Shown here piece by piece: positions 7,415-14,840 of a DNA stretch of 14,840 bases. Position 1 is the stretch's first letter. Each line of letters opens with the position of its first letter. Where the stretch lies: the NCBI GenBank assembly GCA_028868455.1, contig JAGWUK010000017.1, forward strand, positions 1 to 14,840. Reading direction: 5' to 3'. The notes under the pieces are model-generated. The model was given only the letters and a program-made list of their open reading frames with translations, did no database searches and was not told the origin of the DNA. This DNA comes from Burkholderiales bacterium. Lineage in GTDB: Bacteria; Pseudomonadota; Gammaproteobacteria; Burkholderiales; Burkholderiaceae_D. The position numbers and the translations under genes are program-made.

Positions 7415-8803
7415 TTATTCCGATAAGGCATATGGCAATGACGCATCTGGCTTGACCGCCAGCACAGCTTTACCCAGCGCATTTTGGATGCGTTGCAATG
7501 CGGCCGGGTTTTCTGCTTCAAAGCGCATCACGATGACCGGCGTGGTATTCGAGGAACGCGCCAGACCGAAGCCGTCCGGGTATTCGACGCGCAAGCCGTC
7601 AATGGTGATGATGTCGTCAGCGCCGGGGAAATCCGCATGCTGTTGCATGGCGGCGATGATCTCAAAATTTTCGCCTTCTTTGAGCTGCAATTGCAGTTCC
7701 GGCGTGCTGTCGGATTGTGGCAGAGCGTTCAGCGTGGCGCTCATGTCGGCCACGCGGCTGACGATCTCCAGCAAACGCGCGCCAGCGTACAAGCCGTCGT
7801 CGAAACCGTACCAGCGGTCCTTGAAGAAAATATGGCCGCTCATTTCGCCACCGAGCGGCGAGCCGGTTTCTTTCAGCTTGGCTTTCACCAGCGAATGCCC
7901 GGTTTTCCACATCAGCGGCACACCACCGCGCGCTTTGACCCACGGGGCAATATGGCGCGTGCATTTGACATCGTACAAAATCTGCGCGCCGGGATTGCGG
8001 CTCAGGACGTCTTCGGCAAACAGCATCAGCTGACGATCCGGATAAATGATCTGGCCGTCTTTCGTTACGACGCCAAGACGATCACCGTCACCATCAAACG
8101 CCAGACCGATTTCGGCATCGCCGGTTTGCAGGCAGCGGATCAGGTCTTGCAGGTTTTCCGGATGCGCCGGATCCGGATGATGATTCGGGAAAGTGCCATC
8201 GACTTCGCAAAACAATTCCGTCACTTCGCAACCCATTGCGCGGTACAGATCAGCGGCATAGGCACCCGCTACACCATTGCCGCAATCGACGGCAATTTTT
8301 AAAGGGCGCGCCAGTTTGACATCGCCACTGATGCGATCAAGGTAAGCGGCTTTGATATCGTGCGTGCGATAGCTGCCGTTGCCCTTGGTGAATGCTTTAG
8401 CGAGAATGGCCTGATACAGCGCCTGAATCGCGTCGCCATAAATCGCTTCGCCCGCCAGCACCATTTTGAAGCCGTTATAGTCAGGCGGATTGTGGCTGCC
8501 GGTCACCATGATGCCCGAGCGGGCTTCCAGTACATTGGTGCCGAAATACACCATAGGCGTGACCACCACGCCGAGATCAATCACATCCACGCCGGTCGAT
8601 TGCAGACCTTTGGCCAGCGCCTTGATCAGGTCGGGGCCGGACAAGCGGCCATCACGTCCGATGACCACGCTGCGTTCGCCCTTGGCGACTGCGGCACTGC
8701 CGAACGCCTGACCGATGAGTTCTGCGACTTCCGCATCCAGCGTCTTGCCGATGATGCCGCGAATGTCGTAGGCCTTAAAAATACTGGGAGAGAGTAAAGA
8801 CAT
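7415..8803 (-). CDS. manB: Phosphomannomutase/phosphoglucomutase (AlgC/ManB type)
   Basis: Interconverts the 6-phosphate and 1-phosphate forms of mannose or glucose in the cytoplasm, feeding GDP-mannose or dTDP-rhamnose and other nucleotide-sugar pathways. The 462 residues carry all family signatures. The phosphoserine loop TGSHNPPDYNGFKM has S103, the magnesium loop DGDGDR lies at 237-242, and the sugar-recognition loop GGEMSGH lies near 318-324. Phosphate-binding residues are expected in the C-terminal domain. Length and motifs match the bifunctional enzyme typified by Pseudomonas AlgC, but substrate preference cannot be read from sequence. The start at 8803 is well supported by AAGGT eight bases upstream. 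It follows the dehydratase gene by 26 bases and closes the O-unit block before a 213-base gap. Confidence 0.94.
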   Translation of the reverse strand: MSLLSPSIFKAYDIRGIIGKTLDAEVAELIGQAFGSAAVAKGERSVVIGRDGRLSGPDLIKALAKGLQSTGVDVIDLGVVVTPMVYFGTNVLEARSGIMVTGSHNPPDYNGFKMVLAGEAIYGDAIQALYQAILAKAFTKGNGSYRTHDIKAAYLDRISGDVKLARPLKIAVDCGNGVAGAYAADLYRAMGCEVTELFCEVDGTFPNHHPDPAHPENLQDLIRCLQTGDAEIGLAFDGDGDRLGVVTKDGQIIYPDRQLMLFAEDVLSRNPGAQILYDVKCTRHIAPWVKARGGVPLMWKTGHSLVKAKLKETGSPLGGEMSGHIFFKDRWYGFDDGLYAGARLLEIVSRVADMSATLNALPQSDSTPELQLQLKEGENFEIIAAMQQHADFPGADDIITIDGLRVEYPDGFGLARSSNTTPVIVMRFEAENPAALQRIQNALGKAVLAVKPDASLPYALSE

Positions 8804-8829
8804 AGCTACCTTGTGGATTGTGATGTGAA

Positions 8830-10767
8830 CTAATGCAGCACAGTTGCTGCAGGGCTGAGATCAGAACCGGAATTGCCTTGCCGGGCTTGCCAGATCAGAT
8901 CTTCAATACCGCATTGTGGCTCGTATTCTGCCACTGTTTGCAGCAGCAGGGCGCGAATTTGCGCGTAATCAAATGCGCTGCACGCTTGCTCTAATTGCTG
9001 CAACAGGACTTGCAGGATTTCCCAGGGAATATCATTTTCCTGGGCGCGCATGATCAGTGGATGCGAGGTGCCTTCGACATTGTCGCCAATCAGCAATTCT
9101 TCATACAGTTTTTCACCGGGACGCAGGCCGACATGATGGATTTCTATACTGCCGTTGGGCGTCGCTTCGCATTTCACTTCGAGACCGCTTAAATGCACCA
9201 TGCGGCGCGCCAGATCGATGATGCGCACAGGTTCGCCCATGTCCAGCACGAAGACATCGCCACCTTCACCCATAGCGCCGGCTTGCAGCACCAGTTGTGC
9301 GGCTTCGGGAATCGTCATGAAATAGCGCGTGATCTCAGGATGCGTCAGCGTGATCGGCCCGCCTTGCATGATCTGTTTGCGAAACAGCGGCACCACAGAA
9401 CCCGACGAGCCCAGCACATTACCAAAGCGCACCATGCAAAAACGTGTTGCCTGTTGACGTTTTGCGCCAGCTTGCAAAATCAGTTCAGCCAGCCGCTTGG
9501 TGGCCCCCATGACATTGGTCGGACGCACGGCTTTGTCGGTTGAGATCAGGACGAAATTCTTGATCCCGGCGCGCATTGCCGCTTGCGCGACCGTTAGTGT
9601 GCCGAACACATTGTTGCGTATGCCTTCAACCGGATTATGTTCGACCAGCGGCACATGTTTATAGGCGGCAGCGTGATACAGGGTATCGACCTGACAGGTG
9701 GAGAAAATGCGGTCAAGCTTGTCGCTGTCGAGGATCGTGCCGAGAAACGGCAGGATTTCCATGTCGAGTTTCCATTGCTGGCGCAAGTGACTGAGTTCCT
9801 GCTCAATCGCGTACAAGGCGTATTCCGACATTTCCAGCAAGACCAGTTTTGCCGGACGCTGACGTAAAATCTGGCGGCACAATTCGGAACCGATAGAACC
9901 ACCGGCACCAGTCACCATCACGACTTTGTCGGTAATGCACAGCGCTAACAGACGTGCATCCGGTTCGACCTGATCACGTCCCAGCAAATCCTCAATTTCC
10001 ACTTCGCGGATATCCTGTACGCGCAATTCGCCATTCACCAGACTCTGGATCGAAGGCGTGACTTTGATTTTCAGTTTTAAAGGTTCGAGCTGATCGAGAA
10101 TTTGTTTTTGCCGCGTCTTGGAAATCGACGGCATCGCCAGCAGGATTTCACGGATGTCGTGACGTGCGGCCAATTCGGCCAGCTTATCCGGCGCTGCCAC
10201 CTGGATACCACCTATGGTAGAGCCCTGTAAATGTTTGTTGTCGTCGATAAAGGCGACACATACCGAGTCACTACCCGAACGCAGTGCCGTCGCCAACTGC
10301 GCACCGGCTTTGCCTGCGCCGTAAATGGCGACGCGTACGGCATCTTCCGACATGTCTGCTTGCAACAGCCATGCACGCGCCAGAAAACGGCTGGCGCCGA
10401 CATATAAAATCGAACCGGCCCAGAAGAACCCGAAAATTGCGCGCGACAAGGGCGTGATATGCAACATGACACTGATAAACGCCAGCAACAATACTGCTGT
10501 GGACACGCCAATCACAACGACGCTGATAATTTTCTGGTCAATGAAACGGATGACGGCGCGATACAGGCCGATGCGGATAAAGATAGGAATCGACACCAAC
10601 GGCACTGAAAAGATCAGCCATTGATAATGCTGCAGCAGGCTGAGATCGAACACGTCATAGCGCAGCCAGATCGCCAGTACGAACGTCAGCGGCAGGCAGA
10701 TCGCATCCATGACGGCGGCAATGGCTTGTTTGTGCAAACGGGGAAGATTCAGCAAAGAGTGCATCAT
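8830..10767 (-). CDS. Membrane-bound UDP-GlcNAc 4,6-dehydratase (WbpM/CapD/PglF-like)
   Basis: Predicted to convert UDP-GlcNAc to the 4-keto-6-deoxy sugar nucleotide, the entry to QuiNAc, FucNAc or bacillosamine. The 645-residue protein has the full long-form layout. About four membrane helices lie in residues 15-130. A first Rossmann-like domain starts at VAIYGAGKAGAQLA (147-160), and the catalytic SDR domain begins VMVTGAGGSIGSE (283-295). The motif STDKAVRPTNVMGATKR (409-425) holds M420 and K424, where this family replaces the usual SDR tyrosine with methionine. GLRPGEKLYEELL (547-559) is also characteristic. It lies 18 bases after the sugar transferase gene and two genes from a WbpV-like reductase, which fits one pathway. 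The start is one of two tandem ATG codons. The product stereochemistry is inferred from the family only. Confidence 0.94.
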   Translation of the reverse strand: MMHSLLNLPRLHKQAIAAVMDAICLPLTFVLAIWLRYDVFDLSLLQHYQWLIFSVPLVSIPIFIRIGLYRAVIRFIDQKIISVVVIGVSTAVLLLAFISVMLHITPLSRAIFGFFWAGSILYVGASRFLARAWLLQADMSEDAVRVAIYGAGKAGAQLATALRSGSDSVCVAFIDDNKHLQGSTIGGIQVAAPDKLAELAARHDIREILLAMPSISKTRQKQILDQLEPLKLKIKVTPSIQSLVNGELRVQDIREVEIEDLLGRDQVEPDARLLALCITDKVVMVTGAGGSIGSELCRQILRQRPAKLVLLEMSEYALYAIEQELSHLRQQWKLDMEILPFLGTILDSDKLDRIFSTCQVDTLYHAAAYKHVPLVEHNPVEGIRNNVFGTLTVAQAAMRAGIKNFVLISTDKAVRPTNVMGATKRLAELILQAGAKRQQATRFCMVRFGNVLGSSGSVVPLFRKQIMQGGPITLTHPEITRYFMTIPEAAQLVLQAGAMGEGGDVFVLDMGEPVRIIDLARRMVHLSGLEVKCEATPNGSIEIHHVGLRPGEKLYEELLIGDNVEGTSHPLIMRAQENDIPWEILQVLLQQLEQACSAFDYAQIRALLLQTVAEYEPQCGIEDLIWQARQGNSGSDLSPAATVLH

Positions 10768-10785
10768 GGCGATAGCAATGGCCGG

Positions 10786-11349
10786 TTAATGTGTTACGCC
10801 ATCGCGGCGCAATACTTTGAAAAAAGTCATGCACAAAATGCGCAAATCCAGCCATAAGGACTGGTGCGCCAGATAGTAGGCGTCCAGTTCAACTTTGACC
10901 GGAATCGGCAATTCGTCACGACCATTGACTTGCGCCCAACCAGTCAGACCCGGCAGGATAGTGTGGACCTGTTTTTCTGTGCGCAGTTCTATCAAGTCAT
11001 CCTGATTGAACAAAGCAGGACGTGGCCCGACGAAACTCATTTCGCCGGTCAGTATGCTCCACAATTGCGGCAATTCATCCAGACTTGATTTGCGCAAAAA
11101 CGAGCCTATCGGCGTCAGATACTGATCGGGATTGTTCAGCAAATGCGTGGCGACGGCGGGGGTGTCGATACGCATGCTGCGAAATTTCGGCATTTTAAAA
11201 ATCGTATTGCGACGGCCAACGCGATCCGACCAGTACAGCACCGGACCTGGCGAAGTCAGGCGCACGCATATGGCCACCAGTAAAACCGGCACCAGCAAAA
11301 TCAGGCTGGCAAACAGCGCAAGACAAAGATCAAAGAGACGTTTCAACAT
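10786..11349 (-). CDS. Initiating phosphoglycosyl transferase, small monotopic type (PglC/WecP/WreU-like)
   Basis: Predicted to transfer a sugar-1-phosphate, probably a HexNAc derivative, from a UDP-sugar to undecaprenyl phosphate, starting O-unit or capsule repeat synthesis on the cytoplasmic face. The 187-residue length matches the minimal catalytic core without the extra helices of WbaP-type enzymes. An N-terminal re-entrant hydrophobic segment (about 6-30) precedes SPGPVLYWSDRVGR, then KFRSM (55-59). LRKSSLDELPQ carries the catalytic Asp-Glu pair D91-E92, followed by MSFVGPRPAL and LPGLTGWAQVNGRDELP. The gene lies between the dehydratase (18-base gap) and the WbpV-like reductase (6-base gap), so the 6-deoxy-HexNAc they make is the likely substrate. 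That last point is inference. GlcNAc-type or other 6-deoxy donors cannot be excluded. Confidence 0.93.
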   Translation of the reverse strand: MLKRLFDLCLALFASLILLVPVLLVAICVRLTSPGPVLYWSDRVGRRNTIFKMPKFRSMRIDTPAVATHLLNNPDQYLTPIGSFLRKSSLDELPQLWSILTGEMSFVGPRPALFNQDDLIELRTEKQVHTILPGLTGWAQVNGRDELPIPVKVELDAYYLAHQSLWLDLRILCMTFFKVLRRDGVTH

Positions 11350-11355
11350 AATGTT

Positions 11356-12306
11356 TCAAAGGAGAGATTGGGCGGTCTGGCGCAAGCCTTGTTCTACCGA
11401 AAACGGCGGTGTCCATCCCAGAATTTTTTTTGCTTTACTGATATCTACTTGCAAGGATTGGCACAGCCGGTCTGCTGCCGACTGCTTGCCAGCCAGTCGC
11501 GCCAGCCATTGTAATAAAGGTGCAGGAAATGGCAGTAATCGTGCCGGCACATCCAGCGCCTGCGCGCAAAGACGTAATAATTCCGAGGTGGATAAATCGT
11601 GCCCGTCCGACACCAGAAAAACTTGTTGCGCGGCTGCCGGATGGCGCAGGCTGCACAGGATCAGGCTGACCAGATTATCCAGAAAGACAAAGCTACGCTG
11701 ATTGTGAATGCTGCCCAGCGGCAGAGGAATGCCTTTTTTTACCCAGTGCAGCATGCTCAGGAAATTCGCTTTGACGCCCGGTCCGTAGACTAGCGGAGGT
11801 CGGATAATCGTGACATGCATACCGCTGCTCTCACCCAGGGCGAGCAAGGCGAGTTCTGCTTCCAGCTTCGATATACCGTAGGCATCTTGCGGCTTGGCGG
11901 CATCATTTTCAGTGAACGGATGCCCGGGTTCCGTGGCTTCACCGTTGACTTTGACTGAACTCAAATACACAAATTGCCGCACGCCGGCAGAGACAGCCTG
12001 ACGCGCAAGATGCATGGTGGCATCAACATTAACGCGTCGAAATATTTCCAGCGGGTCTTTTGCCGATTCGTGCATCACATGCACTCTGGCGGCGCAATGG
12101 ATCACGACGTCTGCATCTTGCAGGCTGGGCGACCAGTCGGTCTCTGGCCCAAGGTCGCTGATCAGGACTTGACGTAATTGTGGTGCATCCCAGGTCAGCG
12201 AACGCCGGCTGATGCAGGTCAGCGTTTCGCCTTGCTGGATTAATGCGTGTGCCACAGCATTACCGACGAAGCCGGTCGCACCCGTAAGAACGATATGTTT
12301 ACCCAT
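11356..12306 (-). CDS. NAD-dependent epimerase/dehydratase, WbpV-like UDP-4-keto-6-deoxy-HexNAc 4-reductase
   Basis: An extended short-chain dehydrogenase of 316 residues, with the nucleotide-binding loop GATGFVG (9-15), VIHCAARVHVM (68-78), and the catalytic set S116/S117, Y143 and K147 in YLSSVKVNGE and YGISKLEAE. RPPLVYGPGVKANF and GIPLPLGSIHNQRS are strongly reminiscent of the WbpV/WreQ group, which reduces the 4-keto product of WbpM/WreV to UDP-QuiNAc. Other group members act as sugar 4-epimerases, so the exact reaction is an inference. Support comes from the neighbours, with a matching dehydratase and an initiating transferase directly downstream. It starts 5 bases after the preceding glycosyltransferase stop and ends 6 bases before the transferase start, an arrangement typical of coupled genes. 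No strong ribosome binding site is visible. Confidence 0.88.
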   Translation of the reverse strand: MGKHIVLTGATGFVGNAVAHALIQQGETLTCISRRSLTWDAPQLRQVLISDLGPETDWSPSLQDADVVIHCAARVHVMHESAKDPLEIFRRVNVDATMHLARQAVSAGVRQFVYLSSVKVNGEATEPGHPFTENDAAKPQDAYGISKLEAELALLALGESSGMHVTIIRPPLVYGPGVKANFLSMLHWVKKGIPLPLGSIHNQRSFVFLDNLVSLILCSLRHPAAAQQVFLVSDGHDLSTSELLRLCAQALDVPARLLPFPAPLLQWLARLAGKQSAADRLCQSLQVDISKAKKILGWTPPFSVEQGLRQTAQSLL

Positions 12307-12311
12307 GCTAC

Positions 12312-13103
12312 TTATTTTGAAACAGGTTGGTTGCGGCGGCGGTCGTAGACAAAATACCGGCGCGACAGAAATTTCAGAAAGCTGCGGAAAAACCAGTTGG
12401 CGTGACGCGAAACCAGATTACGGTTTTTATGTGCCGCAGCGTGCATGGCAGTCAGTTGCGGATAGTAGCGCACGCCTTTGCCCAGCAATTGGCGGGAGCG
12501 GTAGCAGATATCGACGTCTTCAAAATACATGAAATAACGGCTATCGAACCCTTGCAGCGACTGGAAATGCTGTGCTTCAAATGCCAGGAAGGCACCGGAC
12601 GCCCAATCCACATGCCTTGCCGTCTGCAGCGAGGCTTTGTCATAGGGGCGGGACAGGGAGCGCAAAGCCAGCATGCGCACCAGCGAATACAGATTCGGGA
12701 AATGCCTGATGTTGGCATCGATCAGATGATGCTCCGCATCGCGATACAGATTTAAAGTGGCCAAAGGAAAATGGTCTTCGCGCATCTGCCGCACCAGTTG
12801 CCGTATGGTCTCAGGTGTGGTGCTGATATCTGGGTTCATGACAACAAAGTAGTCGTCTTTTTTAAAACCGACGCTGTTATTGATCGACTCAAATAAAAAA
12901 TTATTATTTTCTCCGAACCCCATGCCCGGTGATGCATCGGTATAGGAGACACCGTGCTTGTGGCAATACTCTTTCAATGCCCTGGATGGCTGGTTATCCT
13001 TGATCCAGACGTGCAAATCTTCATTTTCACCTTGCAATCCTCCGAGGTAACTGGATATGAGTAGCTGTTCATGGCCGTGGCTGATGATGGCGACATGAAT
13101 CAT
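12312..13103 (-). CDS. Family 2 glycosyltransferase, WbbL-like rhamnosyltransferase
   Basis: Predicted to add a sugar, probably rhamnose from dTDP-rhamnose, to the lipid-linked primer. The 263-residue protein is short for the family. It has a compact N-terminal GT-A half (IKDNQPS, then GFGENNNFL at 62-70), the acid motif MNPDIS (89-94), and VDWASGAFLAFE followed by FDSRYFMYFEDVDICYR (186-202) with the catalytic acidic residues. The basic C-terminus (HANWFFRSFLKFLSRRYF) resembles that of WbbL-type rhamnosyltransferases and may touch the membrane. A nearby rmlD makes dTDP-rhamnose a sensible donor, although the sugar is inferred. The ATG at 13103 is preceded by GGGGA at a good distance, and no in-frame start exists further upstream before a stop. 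Its 5' half is visibly more AT-rich than the neighbouring genes. Confidence 0.88.
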   Translation of the reverse strand: MIHVAIISHGHEQLLISSYLGGLQGENEDLHVWIKDNQPSRALKEYCHKHGVSYTDASPGMGFGENNNFLFESINNSVGFKKDDYFVVMNPDISTTPETIRQLVRQMREDHFPLATLNLYRDAEHHLIDANIRHFPNLYSLVRMLALRSLSRPYDKASLQTARHVDWASGAFLAFEAQHFQSLQGFDSRYFMYFEDVDICYRSRQLLGKGVRYYPQLTAMHAAAHKNRNLVSRHANWFFRSFLKFLSRRYFVYDRRRNQPVSK

Positions 13104-13153
13104 GCGTACATCCCCATCAATATCTTCCCCATAGTTGTTATCGCTGAATGCAT
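13100..13153 (-). other. Possible 17-codon leader ORF overlapping the glycosyltransferase start
   Basis: A 17-codon frame starts with ATG at 13153 and ends in a TGA that shares four bases (ATGA) with the start of the following glycosyltransferase gene. It contains four methionines and lacks a ribosome binding site before the first ATG. Such an arrangement could couple translation, but with a length this short it may well be chance. Confidence 0.2.
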
Positions 13154-13282
13154 TGTTTGAATGGTCAGAGCAAGTCTGATCCGGTTCCTGTCTCTGGAAA
13201 TGACGTATTTAACCGCATTTTAAGCCGAGTCAGTCTATTTTTTTTATTTTTCCGAACCTGTCCGCAGTGGGGCATGTCTTGC
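13104..13282. other. AT-rich intergenic gap between flippase and glycosyltransferase genes
   Basis: This 179-base gap interrupts an otherwise tight gene run. It holds an A-rich tract on the minus strand (bases 13251-13238, five and eight A residues with one T between) and a TAAAAT (13222-13217) that could be a -10 box. No fitting -35 is present at 17 bases, where only A residues occur. No clear stem is seen, so I do not call a terminator. An internal promoter with an UP-like A tract is possible. Confidence 0.35.
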
Positions 13283-14557
13283 TCAGTGCCGCTGGGCTGC
13301 CATCAGGCGTCGTGCAGCGATATGCAGCAGCAACCAGTCCAGCGTCACGCGTGCAGTCCAGGCCAGTGCTGCACCGATCAGTCCGAATTGTCTGGACAGG
13401 AAGTAGAGCACGACGATGTACAGCACCAATTCAACCATATGAAATTGCGCGGTTAATTTGGGCTTCCCTCTGGCTTGCAGCATGGTGTAGGGAAGTTGAG
13501 CGATGCCATTCATAAAACTTCCGGCGACCAGAATCAGCGTGATCGGCAGTGCTTTATGCGCGAAATCGGCGGAAAGCCAGAAGCTTAGCCCAGGATAGGC
13601 GATGATCGCGGCAAACAGGCACAAGCCCAGCATGATGAGCGCCAGGCGTCGATATTGGCTTTGGTATAACGCGCTGGATTCATGCTGGTTCTGCATGCCG
13701 GCAAACATGGGGAGCAGCGCCCCGCCAATCGCTGCGGGCACAATCAACATGCGCATCAGGCCTTCTTGTGGAATCGTATAGAGCGCCAATTGGCCGGCAC
13801 CGAGCAAGGAACTGATAAAGAAGCGATCACCGAATACCATGAGCGGGCTGATGATGCCAGACACTGTCAGCCAGAACCCATACGACACCAGGCCACGCAT
13901 AGGCGTGAATATCTCCGCGCCGTCAATCGGTGCGGAGCGCAGGTGGCTGCGCAATTGCAATAAACCTATTACTACGACCACTAGCCGCGCCATCGCCAGA
14001 TAGAGTGCGATATGCGATAGCTGATTGCCATGTAGCCAGATCGATGCGGCCGGCAAAGTGAACATGCAAAATCCGAGAAAGATTTTGTTCAGATTAGAGG
14101 CAGCAAAACGTTCCAGCCCCTCCATCGCGCCACGCAAGCCGCTGGTGACGGCGGTTGGAATCACGCCAATCGCCGCAATCTGGAAGGCGCTTTGCGCATC
14201 GTTTTGCAGCGCAGGACTGATTTTCAGCCAGTGATGCGTGAGTGATGGCGCAAGCATTAACATTATCAAGGTGCCCGCAGTACCCGTAATCGCAGTCAGC
14301 AGCAAACCGGATTTCAGTACACGACCGATACCGTTATGGTCGCCGGTCATTCTTAATTTGCTGAGTCCGTAAGTCAGTGCGCGCCCGACACCGAAATCAA
14401 ACAAACTGAAATAGCCGATCAGTCCCCAGATCAGCGTCAGTACGCCGAACGCTTCGTTGCCGAGATGTCGCAGGCAATACGGAATAAATGCGGCCGCCGC
14501 CAGTAGCGGTAACAGACTGCCACCGAGATTCCAGAAGGTATTGCGTTTCAGTGACAT
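13283..14557 (-). CDS. wzx: Wzx-type oligosaccharide flippase (MOP superfamily)
   Basis: Predicted to flip undecaprenyl-diphosphate-linked repeat units from the cytoplasmic to the periplasmic face of the inner membrane for Wzy-dependent assembly. The 424 residues are hydrophobic throughout, with about twelve membrane segments. The N-terminus (SLKRNTFWNLGGSLLPLLAA, then FGVLTLIWGLIGYFSLFDFG) is typical of the polysaccharide-transport branch of the MOP superfamily, and RGAMEGLERF fits as well. Wzx sequences are very diverse, so the role rests partly on context. It follows rmlD with no gap (TGA directly followed by ATG) and precedes a rhamnosyltransferase-like gene. No Wzy polymerase is visible in this window. 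The exported unit probably contains rhamnose and a 6-deoxy-HexNAc. Confidence 0.88.
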   Translation of the reverse strand: MSLKRNTFWNLGGSLLPLLAAAAFIPYCLRHLGNEAFGVLTLIWGLIGYFSLFDFGVGRALTYGLSKLRMTGDHNGIGRVLKSGLLLTAITGTAGTLIMLMLAPSLTHHWLKISPALQNDAQSAFQIAAIGVIPTAVTSGLRGAMEGLERFAASNLNKIFLGFCMFTLPAASIWLHGNQLSHIALYLAMARLVVVVIGLLQLRSHLRSAPIDGAEIFTPMRGLVSYGFWLTVSGIISPLMVFGDRFFISSLLGAGQLALYTIPQEGLMRMLIVPAAIGGALLPMFAGMQNQHESSALYQSQYRRLALIMLGLCLFAAIIAYPGLSFWLSADFAHKALPITLILVAGSFMNGIAQLPYTMLQARGKPKLTAQFHMVELVLYIVVLYFLSRQFGLIGAALAWTARVTLDWLLLHIAARRLMAAQRH

Positions 14558-14840
14558 TCAGGCTTCGGATAAACAAGTGGACAAAGCAGTTTTCCAGTCA
14601 GGTAAGGCCAGTCCAAAATGCTCTGCAAACAAGTGGGTATTCAGACAAGAGTTCATCGGGCGAACCGCTGGCGTAGGGTAGTCCGTTGCCGGGATGCCGT
14701 GGACAACAGGCAGAGGTGCTGCTAACAAACCTTGCGCAAAAGCCTGACGCAGGATTTCTTCAGTAAAACCGCACCAGCTGGTGTGACCGGTTGTGCTCAG
14801 GTGATATAGCCCACGATGCTGTTTCCACCAGGCTGCGGCA
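14558..14840 (-). CDS. rmlD: dTDP-4-dehydrorhamnose reductase, C-terminal part (5' end outside window)
   Basis: The frame is open from the right edge to a TGA at 14560-14558 and gives 93 residues. They include GLYHLSTTGHTSWCGFTEEI and DYPTPAVRPMNSCLNT, the well-known C-terminal motifs of RmlD/RfbD, which bind the deoxysugar and close the fold. The enzyme performs the final NAD(P)H-dependent step to dTDP-L-rhamnose in the cytoplasm. The Rossmann domain and catalytic Tyr-Lys lie beyond the window. The stop codon abuts the wzx start, so the two are co-transcribed. Other rml genes are probably upstream, outside the view. Some proteins of this family serve related sugars, but the motifs fit rhamnose well. 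Confidence 0.92.
   Translation of the reverse strand, partial: AAAWWKQHRGLYHLSTTGHTSWCGFTEEILRQAFAQGLLAAPLPVVHGIPATDYPTPAVRPMNSCLNTHLFAEHFGLALPDWKTALSTCLSEA

Noticed and set aside
7484..8302. Long + strand open frame (272 codons) opposite the phosphomutase gene
   Set aside because: It lies fully antisense to a gene with complete catalytic motifs, shows no recognisable domain, and is explained by codon bias of the real gene.
13238..13251. T tract on the + strand as an intrinsic terminator
   Set aside because: No stable stem precedes it and no + strand gene leads into it; on the minus strand it is an A tract.
1..14840. Mobile elements, CRISPR arrays, tRNA or rRNA genes
   Set aside because: Reading both strands I found no transposase, terminal repeats, regularly spaced repeats or recognisable RNA gene sequence; nearly all bases are taken up by envelope genes and nrdJ.

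Overview
The window looks like ordinary chromosomal DNA of a betaproteobacterium, most probably in the Oxalobacteraceae (Herminiimonas/Janthinobacterium-like). That is my reading of protein style, moderate GC content and gene content, not a database result. Apart from a truncated glutathione S-transferase end at the left edge (+ strand), all genes lie on the minus strand. They form one long, tightly packed run for the cell envelope, with a ribonucleotide reductase gene at its downstream end. No gene-free stretch exceeds 300 bases; the largest gaps are 7202-7414 and 13104-13282.

Read in the direction of transcription (right to left), the first part is an O-antigen or polysaccharide block. It holds the C-terminal end of a dTDP-4-dehydrorhamnose reductase (rmlD, cut by the right edge), a Wzx-type flippase and, after a 179-base AT-rich gap, a family 2 glycosyltransferase of rhamnosyltransferase type. 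A WbpV-like 4-keto-reductase/epimerase, a small initiating phosphoglycosyl transferase, a WbpM/CapD-like UDP-GlcNAc 4,6-dehydratase and a phosphomannomutase/phosphoglucomutase follow. The WbpM-like, WbpV-like and phosphoglycosyl transferase genes together fit making a UDP-6-deoxy-HexNAc (probably QuiNAc) and loading it on undecaprenyl phosphate. The rhamnose genes fit extension of that primer, and Wzx would flip the lipid-linked unit. Polymerase, chain-length regulator and ligase are not in view.

A 213-base gap with a weak terminator and a candidate promoter leads into the lipid A-core block: heptosyltransferase I (waaC, forced TTG start), a second family 2 glycosyltransferase, an EamA/DMT-type transporter and Kdo transferase (waaA). 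The last minus-strand gene is nrdJ, an adenosylcobalamin-dependent class II ribonucleotide reductase. It has a consensus -10 box, a palindrome across its -35 region and a clear rho-independent terminator, where it meets the glutathione S-transferase tail convergently.

I see no mobile element, CRISPR array, tRNA or rRNA gene, and no convincing new defence or metabolic system. The points worth a second look are regulatory (palindromes at 2870-2889 and at 7312/7385) and biochemical (the identity of the initiating sugar, and the roles of the transporter and the extra glycosyltransferase in the core operon).
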